From Desulfitobacterium dichloroeliminans LMG P-21439 (lineage in GTDB: Bacteria > Bacillota > Desulfitobacteriia > Desulfitobacteriales > Desulfitobacteriaceae): DNA of 64,000 nucleotides. Under the pieces are notes generated by a model. It made no database searches, was not told the DNA's origin, and saw only the letters and a program-made list of their open reading frames with translations. Where the stretch lies: assembly GCF_000243135.2 (NCBI RefSeq), contig NC_019903.1:534001-598000 (forward strand), written 5' to 3'. Made by a program: the position numbers and the translations under genes. This document shows positions 1 through 7,508 of this stretch, piece after piece. Each line of letters starts with the position of its first letter. The first letter of the stretch is position 1.

Positions 1-28
1 AGAATATAACCTAAAGACTCTTTTAAGG

Positions 29-60
29 AACGTCGGCATTGGCCGGCGTTTTTAATTTTT
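29..60 (+). terminator. Rho-independent terminator of an upstream gene
   Basis: A 9-bp stem (29-37 with 42-50, one G-T pair) with a four-base loop is followed by a T-rich run to base 60. It would end a plus-strand transcript entering the window from the left. Confidence 0.7.
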
Positions 61-341
61 CAGTCAGAAAGTATAACTTCGTTGCATACCTTCCTTCTGC
101 ATAAGTGCAACTAGGCAGCCGCTTTCGCCAGAGGCTAATAAGGTCGAAGACAGTGTCTTCGGCGCCAGCCAAGTTTTCTTTATTAGAAAGGACAAGTTTC
201 ATGGAGAAATGTAGAATTCTTTGCGTAAATGGTTAGAATTACCATGGGGGAGTTGACTACAGATGCAAAAACCGTAAATAATCGCCTCTTGCTAGCAATG
301 ACCCGGACCGATAGAACAGACATGAAAGAAGTGACAGACTA
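61..341. other. Intergenic stretch with a short palindrome
   Basis: No credible gene is seen here. A perfect 8-bp inverted repeat with a one-base centre lies at 145-161 (CGAAGACA-G-TGTCTTCG). The promoter of the operon starting at 342 must lie in this stretch, but I cannot pick a convincing -35/-10 pair. Confidence 0.4.
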
Positions 342-1283
342 TTGAAAGGTGAAATCACCATAGGAATACCTAGAGCTTTTTTATTCTTTAAATACCAATA
401 CCTTTGGCAAATTTTTTTTGCAGAATTAAACTGCCCGGTGATTATAAGCCCGGAAACAAACAAGAGAATATTGAAAGACGGCATTGATTCTTCCATCGAC
501 GAAAGCTGCCTTTCCGCGAAGATCTATATGGGCCATCTCTCCTACCTAAGAGGGAAAGCCGATTACATCTTGGTTCCTCGGATCGTCGGCTTTGGCAAAA
601 ATGAAGTCGTTTGTACCAAATTCAATGCTCTCTACGATATCGTCAAAAATACTTTTAAAGATGTAAACCTGCTCAGCTATAACGTAGATATGGCTAACCG
701 TGAAAGTGAATGGAAAGGCTTCATGAAGATGGGCAGGGAACTGGGCAAAAACCCTGTCCAGGTATTAAGGGCCTATCTTAAAGCCAAAGCAATCCAAGCC
801 AAGCAGGAACACCAGTTGACTGCTGAGCAGGAGAGCCTAATCCGGACAGAGGACAAGCTGAAGATCCTGATCATTTCCCATGATTATAATACCTACGACA
901 AGGTGGTGGGTTATCCTATTATCAAGTGCCTTAAAAGCTTGGACAGTGTGCCTATCTATGCCAATGCCGCCGACAAAAAGAAAACCTCCCTAAAGTCAAG
1001 GTTCATCTCAGACGCCCTGTACTGGACCTTCAACAAGGAGCTCATTGGTGCGATCCATCATTATCAGAAGGAAGTAGATGGGATAGTTTTTATTTCGACC
1101 TTCCCCTGCGGTCCTGATTCTCTGGTCAATGAATTGTGCCTGAGGAAAATTAAAGGAGTTCCCATGGCCAATATCATCGTGGATGAGCTGCAAGGAGAAG
1201 CGGGCTTACAAACAAGAATTGAAAGCTTTGTCGATATCATCAGGGAGAGGAAAAAAGCCGGGAGGGAAGCGCACATTGGCTAG
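342..1283 (+). CDS. DUF2229-type CoA dehydratase-activase related protein, N-terminal part
   Basis: 313 aa, TTG start. The N-terminus (ITIGIPRAFLFF..., then DESCLSAKIYMGHLSYL) is the DUF2229 pattern of the large 2-hydroxyacyl-CoA dehydratase/activase-related proteins of Firmicutes. Cysteines in the DESCLSAK and FPCGPDSL segments are candidate iron-sulphur ligands. In many clostridia and bacilli these modules are parts of one very long protein with an N-terminal activase; here they are three separate genes with 8-bp and 19-bp overlaps, so translation is probably coupled. The substrate is unknown for the family. The family call is firm; any enzymatic role is inference. Confidence 0.8.
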   Translation: MKGEITIGIPRAFLFFKYQYLWQIFFAELNCPVIISPETNKRILKDGIDSSIDESCLSAKIYMGHLSYLRGKADYILVPRIVGFGKNEVVCTKFNALYDIVKNTFKDVNLLSYNVDMANRESEWKGFMKMGRELGKNPVQVLRAYLKAKAIQAKQEHQLTAEQESLIRTEDKLKILIISHDYNTYDKVVGYPIIKCLKSLDSVPIYANAADKKKTSLKSRFISDALYWTFNKELIGAIHHYQKEVDGIVFISTFPCGPDSLVNELCLRKIKGVPMANIIVDELQGEAGLQTRIESFVDIIRERKKAGREAHIG

Positions 1284-2370
1284 CCAGGAAAAGATCATAA
1301 GCTTTCCTCATATGGGAAATTATCATATCGCCATCGAATTTCTAATCAGACATGTCTTAGAAAACATTCAGGTTCTAACCCCGCCCCCCATTACCAAAAA
1401 AACCCTGGAACTGGGAGCCAAGCACAGTCCGGATTTTGTGTGTGTGCCCTTTAAATATAACCTGGGCAACTATCTTGAAGCCCTTGATGGAGGAGCTAAT
1501 CTCTTGGTGCAGTCCGGCGGTGGCTGCCGATTTGGGTATTATGGTGAAATCCAGGAACAGATCTTAAGAGATCTGGGCTATGATTTTGAGTTCATTAGCA
1601 TTATCGACAACGAAAATGTCAATCCCTTGGCCTTTTTCAGCCGCTTTAAGCGGTTGAATCCCCAGCTGTCTTTTGCCCGATTCGCTTACTACTTTTACTT
1701 GACCTTTAAAATGATTGAGGCAATGGATACCATCGATGCCACTATTCGGGCCAACATTGGTTTTGCGGTCCAAGAAGGTAGCTTTGAAAAGTTGCAAAAG
1801 GAATTCCTCCAGAAGCTTCCCTCAGTGAATGGCTTCAGAAGTTTGGACAGGATCTATCGCCATTACCATGCTCTATTCCGCCAGCTGGAGGTCAATAAAC
1901 CTGCAAATCCCATCAGGGTCGGAATCGTCGGAGAGCTCTATACCCTCATGGAGCCTTTCAGTAGCTGTTTTATCGAAAAGGAACTGGCTAAAAAAGGCAT
2001 CCAAGTCACCCGGTTCATCACCGTATCCTATTTACTGCGTCATCATCCCAAATCAAGTGATTTGCTGAAGTGGGCGGGGAAATACCTAGAGTATGAAATC
2101 GGTGCCGATGGCACAGATAGTGTGGCCCGGGCGAAAATGCTGGCTGAAGCCGGGTATGATGGAGTCATCCATATCAAGCCTTTCGGGTGCACCCCAGAGG
2201 TCAACTCCATGCCCATGATGCAGAATATCAGCAATGATTATAAGATGCCGGTCCTGTACTTTAGCTTCGATGCCCAGACTTCGGAAACCGGTGTGCACAC
2301 AAGGCTAGAAGCGTTCCATGACATGCTGATGATGAGAAGGGAAGCGAACACATGGCAAAATGTTATTTAG
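1276..2370 (+). CDS. 2-hydroxyacyl-CoA dehydratase-like protein of the activase operon
   Basis: 364 aa when started at the TTG at 1276, which has GGAGGG 9 bases upstream and overlaps the preceding stop by 8 bp; the open frame itself reaches back to 1183 without a good ribosome site. The segments FVCVPFKYNLGNYLEAL, SGGGCRFGYYGEIQ and IKPFGCTPEVNSMPMMQ carry conserved cysteines like the (R)-2-hydroxyacyl-CoA dehydratase D-subunit superfamily, which binds a [4Fe-4S] cluster. It is the probable partner of the activase directly downstream. Which reaction, if any, it performs cannot be read from the sequence. Confidence 0.78.
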   Translation: MASQEKIISFPHMGNYHIAIEFLIRHVLENIQVLTPPPITKKTLELGAKHSPDFVCVPFKYNLGNYLEALDGGANLLVQSGGGCRFGYYGEIQEQILRDLGYDFEFISIIDNENVNPLAFFSRFKRLNPQLSFARFAYYFYLTFKMIEAMDTIDATIRANIGFAVQEGSFEKLQKEFLQKLPSVNGFRSLDRIYRHYHALFRQLEVNKPANPIRVGIVGELYTLMEPFSSCFIEKELAKKGIQVTRFITVSYLLRHHPKSSDLLKWAGKYLEYEIGADGTDSVARAKMLAEAGYDGVIHIKPFGCTPEVNSMPMMQNISNDYKMPVLYFSFDAQTSETGVHTRLEAFHDMLMMRREANTWQNVI

Positions 2371-3359
2371 GAGTGGACAGTGGCTCCATTTCTACAAAGG
2401 GTGTAATCGTTGATCAAAACAATAAGATATTGGCTGAGAAGTACCTATGGACGGAAGGGAATCCGGTGGAGGCTGTGAAAGAAGTAATCGGGGGTCTCCA
2501 GACTCAAATCGAGGGCAAGGATATCCGGGTTAAAGCCGTGGGCACCACCGGATCGGCTCGACGCTTGGTCGGTGCTTTACTCAATGCTCAAGTGGTTAAA
2601 AATGAAATTACCGCCCATGCTGTGGGAACCTTATCCGTCTATCCCGAGGTCCGGACTATTTTTGAAATCGGCGGTCAGGATTCTAAGATTATTCTTGTTG
2701 AAGACGGTATCGTGGTGGATTATGCCATGAATACCTTATGTGCCGCCGGAACAGGTTCCTTCCTGTCCTCTCAAGCCAAGCGTCTGGGGCTGGAAGTTGA
2801 GAAATTTGGCGAGTTGGCTTTGCGCTCCCAGAATCCCACCAAAATTGCGGCCCGCTGTACGGTTTTTGCTGAGTCCGATATGGTGCACAAGGCTCAGATC
2901 GGGCATAAGAAAGAGGATATTGTAGCTGGGTTGTGCAAAGCGGTCGTGGCCAATTACCTGAACAATGTGGGCAAGGGCAAACACACCAAAGCCCCGATTG
3001 TTTTCCAAGGGGGAGTCAGTAAAAATGTCGGGGTGATTAAAGCCTTTGAGGAAGCAACGGGAGAGACGATCCATGTGGATCAGCATGCACACTTAATGGG
3101 AGCCTTAGGGGTCGCCTTGCTTGCTAGAAGCTCCGGCCAAGAGCAGGATTTTAACTTCAGTATGACCGAGATGCAATTTGATACTCGTGGGGTAGAATGT
3201 CAGGGGTGCCCCAATAACTGTGAGGTCATCTGTGTTTATAGGAATGACGAGTTGATTGATGCTTGGGGCAACAAATGCGATAAGGGAGCGGTACGAGGCA
3301 ATAAGGTACCGGTGGGCAAGGAAGCGCCGGTTGTTAAAGATGATGTCATGGTGTCTTGA
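2352..3359 (+). CDS. BadF/BadG/BcrA/BcrD-type acyl-CoA dehydratase activase
   Basis: 335 aa. An actin-fold (ASKHA) ATPase of the HgdC type: phosphate-1 motif GVDSGSISTKG (7-17), EIGGQDSK (105-112), NTLCAAGTGSF (127-137) and FQGGVSKN. Cys130 and Cys169 are 39 residues apart, the same spacing as the cluster ligands that bridge the HgdC dimer. Such proteins use ATP to push one low-potential electron into a dehydratase partner. A cysteine-rich tail (ECQGCPNNCEVIC) follows the ATPase core, which short HgdC proteins lack. The gene overlaps the dehydratase-like gene by 19 bp, and the operon ends at the hairpin at 3468-3497. Confidence 0.88.
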   Translation: MAKCYLGVDSGSISTKGVIVDQNNKILAEKYLWTEGNPVEAVKEVIGGLQTQIEGKDIRVKAVGTTGSARRLVGALLNAQVVKNEITAHAVGTLSVYPEVRTIFEIGGQDSKIILVEDGIVVDYAMNTLCAAGTGSFLSSQAKRLGLEVEKFGELALRSQNPTKIAARCTVFAESDMVHKAQIGHKKEDIVAGLCKAVVANYLNNVGKGKHTKAPIVFQGGVSKNVGVIKAFEEATGETIHVDQHAHLMGALGVALLARSSGQEQDFNFSMTEMQFDTRGVECQGCPNNCEVICVYRNDELIDAWGNKCDKGAVRGNKVPVGKEAPVVKDDVMVS

Positions 3360-3467
3360 TAGGGGAACAAATTCTTTGTTTTCTTCGATGTCCAATGGGA
3401 TCCTCACAGATGAGATTAATAAAGCATGGGCAGGCATGACGACAAGGCAGTACAAAACTTTAAAGTG

Positions 3468-3497
3468 AGAAAAACGAGACCTCAGTCTCGTTTTTCT
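3468..3497 (+). terminator. Terminator of the dehydratase/activase operon
   Basis: A 13-bp perfect stem (AGAAAAACGAGAC at 3468-3480 with its complement at 3485-3497) with a CTCA loop ends in T-rich sequence. It lies between the plus-strand operon and the convergent DUF2922 gene and may work in both directions. Confidence 0.8.
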
Positions 3498-3507
3498 TTT
3501 GCCCATC

Positions 3508-3747
3508 CTAGTTCAGAGGGGGGTCATAAAGGTCTTCCGTCGAGGTGCCTACGATCAGCGCATCTCGTTTGGAGCCTAGCTCGCCACTGGAAGTCATGAA
3601 AATATTCTTCGCGAGGATCGTGTTCATCACAGCTTCCACCTCAGTTTTCGTCAGGTCTTCCTTGGGATTGGCCACGGTGATAGTGACGCTTTTCCCACTG
3701 GTCGTGGTAAACGCCAACTGAAGCACTTTCGTCGTAGTGATTGCCAT
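3508..3747 (-). CDS. DUF2922 domain protein
   Basis: 79 aa from the ATG at 3747, which has GGGAGGTGAT just upstream; a GTG at 3756 lies inside that ribosome site and is unlikely. Sequence MAITTTKVLQLAFTT...SGKSVTITVANPKEDL is typical of DUF2922, a small family in spore-forming Firmicutes with no established function. It sits 37 bp downstream of the DUF1659 gene on the same strand, the usual pairing for these two families, so they are probably co-transcribed. Confidence 0.75.
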   Translation of the reverse strand: MAITTTKVLQLAFTTTSGKSVTITVANPKEDLTKTEVEAVMNTILAKNIFMTSSGELGSKRDALIVGTSTEDLYDPPLN

Positions 3748-3784
3748 TGGTATCACCTCCCTAAGGTTTAATACAAGTGGAGGA

Positions 3785-4009
3785 TTACTCCTCGACTAAG
3801 TCAAAGTTTTTCCTAAGGATTGTCTGGATCACAGGATGAATGCTCAAGCTGAATAAAGCGGCCGCTACATCATAGATGTCTTGATCTAAGGCGTCAGCTT
3901 TAATGTCATTTAGGCTCTTCTGCTTGATCACCGGCGCACCGGCCGGAGTTTCCCCAGCTTGATATTTTATAACCACAGTGGATCCCAAAGGGGTAGCATT
4001 AACTGCCAT
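3785..4009 (-). CDS. DUF1659 domain protein
   Basis: 74 aa; GAGAGGAAG ribosome site ahead of ATG. The pattern MAVNATPLGSTVVIKYQ...SLNDIKADALDQDIYDVAAALFSL matches DUF1659, a short family of unknown function usually next to a DUF2922 gene, as here. No signal peptide or membrane segment. Confidence 0.75.
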   Translation of the reverse strand: MAVNATPLGSTVVIKYQAGETPAGAPVIKQKSLNDIKADALDQDIYDVAAALFSLSIHPVIQTILRKNFDLVEE

Positions 4010-4145
4010 ATCGTCACTTCCTCTCCCATTGATTGACGGTGGCCTTAGATAGCCTGTCTGTCTATCATATGTACGGGCAGGGGGCTAAGGTTCCATAAAA
4101 ACGGGGTCAGAAAAATATAGGGAGGTTTAGAGACGGCGGTTCGGT

Positions 4146-4193
4146 ATAGCCTGTCCCAAATACGAAGGCGCCTTCGTATTTGGGACAGGCTAT
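4146..4193. repeat. Perfect 48-bp palindrome, REP-like
   Basis: Two 24-base arms meet without a spacer; the core reads CCCAAATACGAAGGC and its complement. There is no T-run on either side, so it is a poor Rho-independent terminator. A second, shorter copy of the same core occurs at 21477-21518, which suggests a dispersed repeat family. Confidence 0.8.
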
Positions 4194-4272
4194 TATAAAC
4201 GAGCTTTCACCCTCGTGGACATGATTCCATATAATGAAAATAAATTCACCAATAAAAGGGTGTGAAGTAAGT

Positions 4273-5184
4273 ATGGGTGAATTACTGACAGAACGAACGC
4301 CACTCGTTATCGCGTCTGAAATCAATACCATTAAATATCAAACTGGAAAAATCCTTTTAACCAGTGCCATAGAGGTTGGCCGCCGCTTGAAGGAGGCCAA
4401 GGGCCTGCTTCCCCATGGGGAATGGCTGAATTGGTTGGAGGAATCCGTAAATTATACAGAAAGAACGGCCCAGACGCTGCTACGCATCTTCGATGCCTAT
4501 GGGAGCCAACAGCTCGCTTCTGCCGACGCGGCCTCTCTGAACGCTCAGGACCCCAACGCGGATTCGCTGAACACTGCCTCACGCAGAGTAGTGCCATCAG
4601 CCCTTACAGCCCAAGCTCAAGCACAGCCTATCCTAAACTATACCCAAGCGCTTATCCTCTTGGGAGTGCCGGAAGAAGAGCGGGCTCAGTTCATTGCTGA
4701 GCTGGACCTAGAAAGCATGACCACCCGTGAACTGCAAAAAACAGTTCAGGAGCGATGCCAAGTGATTGAGGAACGGGATCTGGCCGTGCGGGAAAAAGGA
4801 GATCTCTCAATGACACTGGAGGATCAGAAGGAGCAGATCGACAGGATGGCCAAGGAGCTGGCAAGTCTGAAGTCGAAGGCTCAGGAATTGAGCAAGTCTC
4901 ATGCAGAAGCCATGGCTAAAGCTGAGAGGCTGAGCCTAGAATTGAAATCTCAGAAGCAGAATACCTCGGCCAAGGCCCTTACAAGAATGACCAACAACCT
5001 TACAGCAGCCTATCACAAGGCCAAAGCTAATCGGATTGCTTTTTTATATGAGAGTATGGATCGGAATTTCAAGGACCTGCTTAGTGAGCTGAAGGAGTTC
5101 GAGGACAAGGAACCGGACACCTATGAAGTGTATAAGAAGAAGATCGTTGATTTCTTGACAGACGGGTTAAAGGGGCAGATGTAA
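4273..5184 (+). CDS. DUF3102 domain protein with coiled coil
   Basis: 303 aa from ATG 4273, preceded by GGGTGTGAAG; an upstream ATG at 4234 has no ribosome site. The N-terminal about 90 residues (EINTIKYQTG..., EVGRRLKEAKGLLPHGEWLNWL) match DUF3102, often found on mobile elements of Firmicutes. Residues of about 170-250 form a long charged coiled coil. DUF3102 proteins have been suggested to bind DNA through a helix-turn-helix-like fold, but no function is proven. Its place at the edge of the accessory island, beside a palindromic repeat, fits a mobile-element gene. Confidence 0.7.
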   Translation: MGELLTERTPLVIASEINTIKYQTGKILLTSAIEVGRRLKEAKGLLPHGEWLNWLEESVNYTERTAQTLLRIFDAYGSQQLASADAASLNAQDPNADSLNTASRRVVPSALTAQAQAQPILNYTQALILLGVPEEERAQFIAELDLESMTTRELQKTVQERCQVIEERDLAVREKGDLSMTLEDQKEQIDRMAKELASLKSKAQELSKSHAEAMAKAERLSLELKSQKQNTSAKALTRMTNNLTAAYHKAKANRIAFLYESMDRNFKDLLSELKEFEDKEPDTYEVYKKKIVDFLTDGLKGQM

Positions 5185-5563
5185 AGCCGGCAGGAGGCAG
5201 GATTAATGCTAGTCTTCAAGTGAGCGGGGCCATGGGCGTCGCTTGTTTGGCTTGCCCTTGTAAAATGCTGATCGATCAGGATGGCGGTGATGCAAGTAGG
5301 TAGGGGCTAGGAGAGTCTAAAATAATTGGCATTTTAAAGGAAATAGATGTAAGTTGTCGAAATCAATAATTTAACAGAGAAGGAAATTAAACGGAGGAAG
5401 TCGTTCGCTTTATTACAACACGCGCAGTGAGATAACTGCGGTCAACTTTTATGTCATTTGGCTAAGCACTAGGAGATGATGAAAAACAATGAAGAGGCTG
5501 ACTTGGAATTTACAAAGAGAAATGTAATTGATCCATTTCCAGCCTGAAAGCGGGTGATTATAA
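5185..5563. other. Intergenic stretch upstream of the Wadjet operon
   Basis: No gene supported in 379 bp. The jetA promoter is expected here, but I see no unambiguous -35/-10 pair and no strong hairpin. Confidence 0.4.
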
Positions 5564-6880
5564 TTGAGCAACCCTTTAAGTGGAAGAAACAGTTATCGGA
5601 CCGCATCCATCGTAGAACTCGCCGTTAGTAATGATCTTCCCGATATCAGCAGCGCTAAAAACGATTATGATTTGGCGCATAAAGATATTGTAATGGTTAG
5701 AAATATTGAAAAACACCTTAAGCTGTTCGAAATCTTTAAGTTGAGAAACTCCCAGATGATTGTTTTAATTCTAGCTGGCGCCAAAACTTTGGCCAGCGAA
5801 GCCGGAAGGTTTTCTCTGGAAGAAGCCCATAAGTATCTGGGTTATATGAGCAAAAGAACCCGGGATAAGGTGCTGAGAGAATTGCAGGAAAAAGGCTGGA
5901 TAGTATTTGACGGATTTGATTACGAAGTCCCCGGTAAGGTGCGCTCTTTTTTATCTTCCATGTTTTTAGCCTTTGCGAAAGAAAATCTTAGTATGGAAGA
6001 ACAGATCAAAACCACCGTTATGCTGGCAGAATTTGTCGATGAATTCAATATGGATGAAGAACAAACTGAGTCCATTAAAAACATGGGATTTCGGGAATTG
6101 GCGGTTTGGCAAGGATATCTGAAGCGTGTCATTCAGAAAAAGTCGCGGCGGGAAATTTTAGAAATCGGCAAACAGACACAGGGAATAATCAAGGTGATCA
6201 AAGAAACGCAGAGGACGCTTAACAGTAACCGTAAGCTCTTTTCCCGGACTAAATATGATGAATTTTTCGATGTAACTAGCAGTATTTTGGATTTAACGAC
6301 GCAAATCTTAGCCATGGCCATTCAATTCCAGCGGGAAAGCCAAAAAGGTCTGGGTGAATTTATTTCCCCCGAGATGATTGAGGTGGCGCTTCATGAGGCA
6401 AGCAAAGAGATATTAGCTGGATTTGCCGAGAAGAACTTTTCGGCCCCCAAACAGGTCTATCAACTAAGAGAAGAAGTGCTGGGAAGCAGAAGCAAGGCTT
6501 TTTTTGAAAATGAGAAAGAAGAAATTATAGCCACACCTGCCCCTGAACCGGTTGATATTGTGGAAGAAGAAATGATTGTGGATCGGACGCAAAGCCCCAT
6601 GGAGCTTTTCTATCAGGAACTTGTTCTGAAAATGAAAGGGAAAGACGATGCCCCTATGGATGAACTGCTTTTTCAAGATCTTAAACAATTCGGTCAGGCC
6701 TTGTATAAAACAGGTCAGTTGCTTAAGTTAACGGGAGAATTAAGAAATCAGGGTCTTGAGGTTCAGGGAAAAGAAGTCTTTGAATTGATCGTCAACGATT
6801 CCTATAAAGAATTGAAGGAAGGTCCGGTGGAACTGGTCACAGATTGCTTGACGAGGAGGGTTAGTCATGGATCAGATTGA
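5564..6880 (+). CDS. jetA: Wadjet anti-plasmid protein JetA (kleisin-like)
   Basis: 438 aa, TTG start with GGGTGATTATAA ahead. First gene of a four-gene operon in the order kleisin-like, KITE-like, SMC-like, TOPRIM protein, the JetABCD arrangement of Wadjet. The mostly helical, charged protein has a winged-helix-like region near residues 85-130 (SLEEAHKYLGYMSKRTRDKV) and a C-terminal helical block. In Wadjet, JetA links the JetC ATPase heads and works in sensing circular plasmid DNA before JetD cleaves it. The assignment comes mainly from gene order and size; my guess is the type III branch, but the subtype should be treated as open. Confidence 0.72.
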   Translation: MSNPLSGRNSYRTASIVELAVSNDLPDISSAKNDYDLAHKDIVMVRNIEKHLKLFEIFKLRNSQMIVLILAGAKTLASEAGRFSLEEAHKYLGYMSKRTRDKVLRELQEKGWIVFDGFDYEVPGKVRSFLSSMFLAFAKENLSMEEQIKTTVMLAEFVDEFNMDEEQTESIKNMGFRELAVWQGYLKRVIQKKSRREILEIGKQTQGIIKVIKETQRTLNSNRKLFSRTKYDEFFDVTSSILDLTTQILAMAIQFQRESQKGLGEFISPEMIEVALHEASKEILAGFAEKNFSAPKQVYQLREEVLGSRSKAFFENEKEEIIATPAPEPVDIVEEEMIVDRTQSPMELFYQELVLKMKGKDDAPMDELLFQDLKQFGQALYKTGQLLKLTGELRNQGLEVQGKEVFELIVNDSYKELKEGPVELVTDCLTRRVSHGSD

Positions 6881-7508
6881 GGGAATCAAGATCAATCCTG
6901 AAGCGCAAAAATTATGCTCTATGTTTCATTACGGCTGGGTTTCTAAAAAGGAAACCGGCCCAATTGAACGGGATCTTAAGTTGTTTCGGGATGTGCAAAC
7001 CTATCTTTCGCTGATGGGCTATGAATTGCTGAACCCACCTGGAACTGAATGGTATGTGATCCGTTTAAAGAAAGAATACGATTCAGCTTCCTTTGATTAT
7101 TTCCTGAAAAAGGTCAAAGGGATAGACCGGAGGCATATGGCCCTGCTGACGATTATTTATGCGAATCTTGTTCTGCCCAAGGAGCTTCGCCATGTGGATC
7201 CGGAAACTGAATTGAGTCTGACAGTTGACGAGCTTGTTTATAACTATGGCGCCAAGTTTCAGCAGGGAAAACAGAACCCGCGCAAAACTATAGAAACCTT
7301 GCTGGCGCCCTTGAAAAAACATCATTACATTCTTTTTGAAAAAGGCAAGGCCAAGATCACTGTCGGACCAGCGATGTATATGCTCCACAGCGATCTTCTT
7401 ATGGACATCTGCGATTATGTCATTCAGGGATTGACGGCTAATTTAAGTGCAATCCCTAAAATTGATGAAGAGGAAACGACTGAGAGTGAGGAAGATGGCA
7501 ATGATTAA
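6867..7508 (+). CDS. jetB: Wadjet protein JetB (MukE/KITE-like)
   Basis: 213 aa, ATG with GAGGAGGGTTAGTC ahead; overlaps jetA by 14 bp and jetC by 8 bp, so the operon is translationally coupled. Size and the two winged-helix-like blocks (residues of about 85-180) fit the small KITE subunit that binds the kleisin in MukBEF-like complexes. The C-terminus is acidic. It has no enzymatic motif. The identification depends on its position between jetA and the SMC-like jetC. Confidence 0.7.
   Translation: MDQIEGIKINPEAQKLCSMFHYGWVSKKETGPIERDLKLFRDVQTYLSLMGYELLNPPGTEWYVIRLKKEYDSASFDYFLKKVKGIDRRHMALLTIIYANLVLPKELRHVDPETELSLTVDELVYNYGAKFQQGKQNPRKTIETLLAPLKKHHYILFEKGKAKITVGPAMYMLHSDLLMDICDYVIQGLTANLSAIPKIDEEETTESEEDGND

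Noticed and set aside
3360-3468. Short peptide DEINKAWAGMTTRQYKTLK after the activase gene, resembling a piece of DinD/BRO-type proteins
   Set aside because: Only about 19 residues, no start and no flanking homology; too short to call a pseudogene.
4146-4193. 48-bp palindrome as a Rho-independent terminator
   Set aside because: No T-run follows on either strand and the arms have no loop; a dispersed repeat fits better, as a second copy exists at 21477.
7447-7500. Longer N-terminus for JetC starting at ATG 7447
   Set aside because: It lies inside jetB and lacks a ribosome site; family members start a few residues before the ATPase domain, as with ATG 7501.
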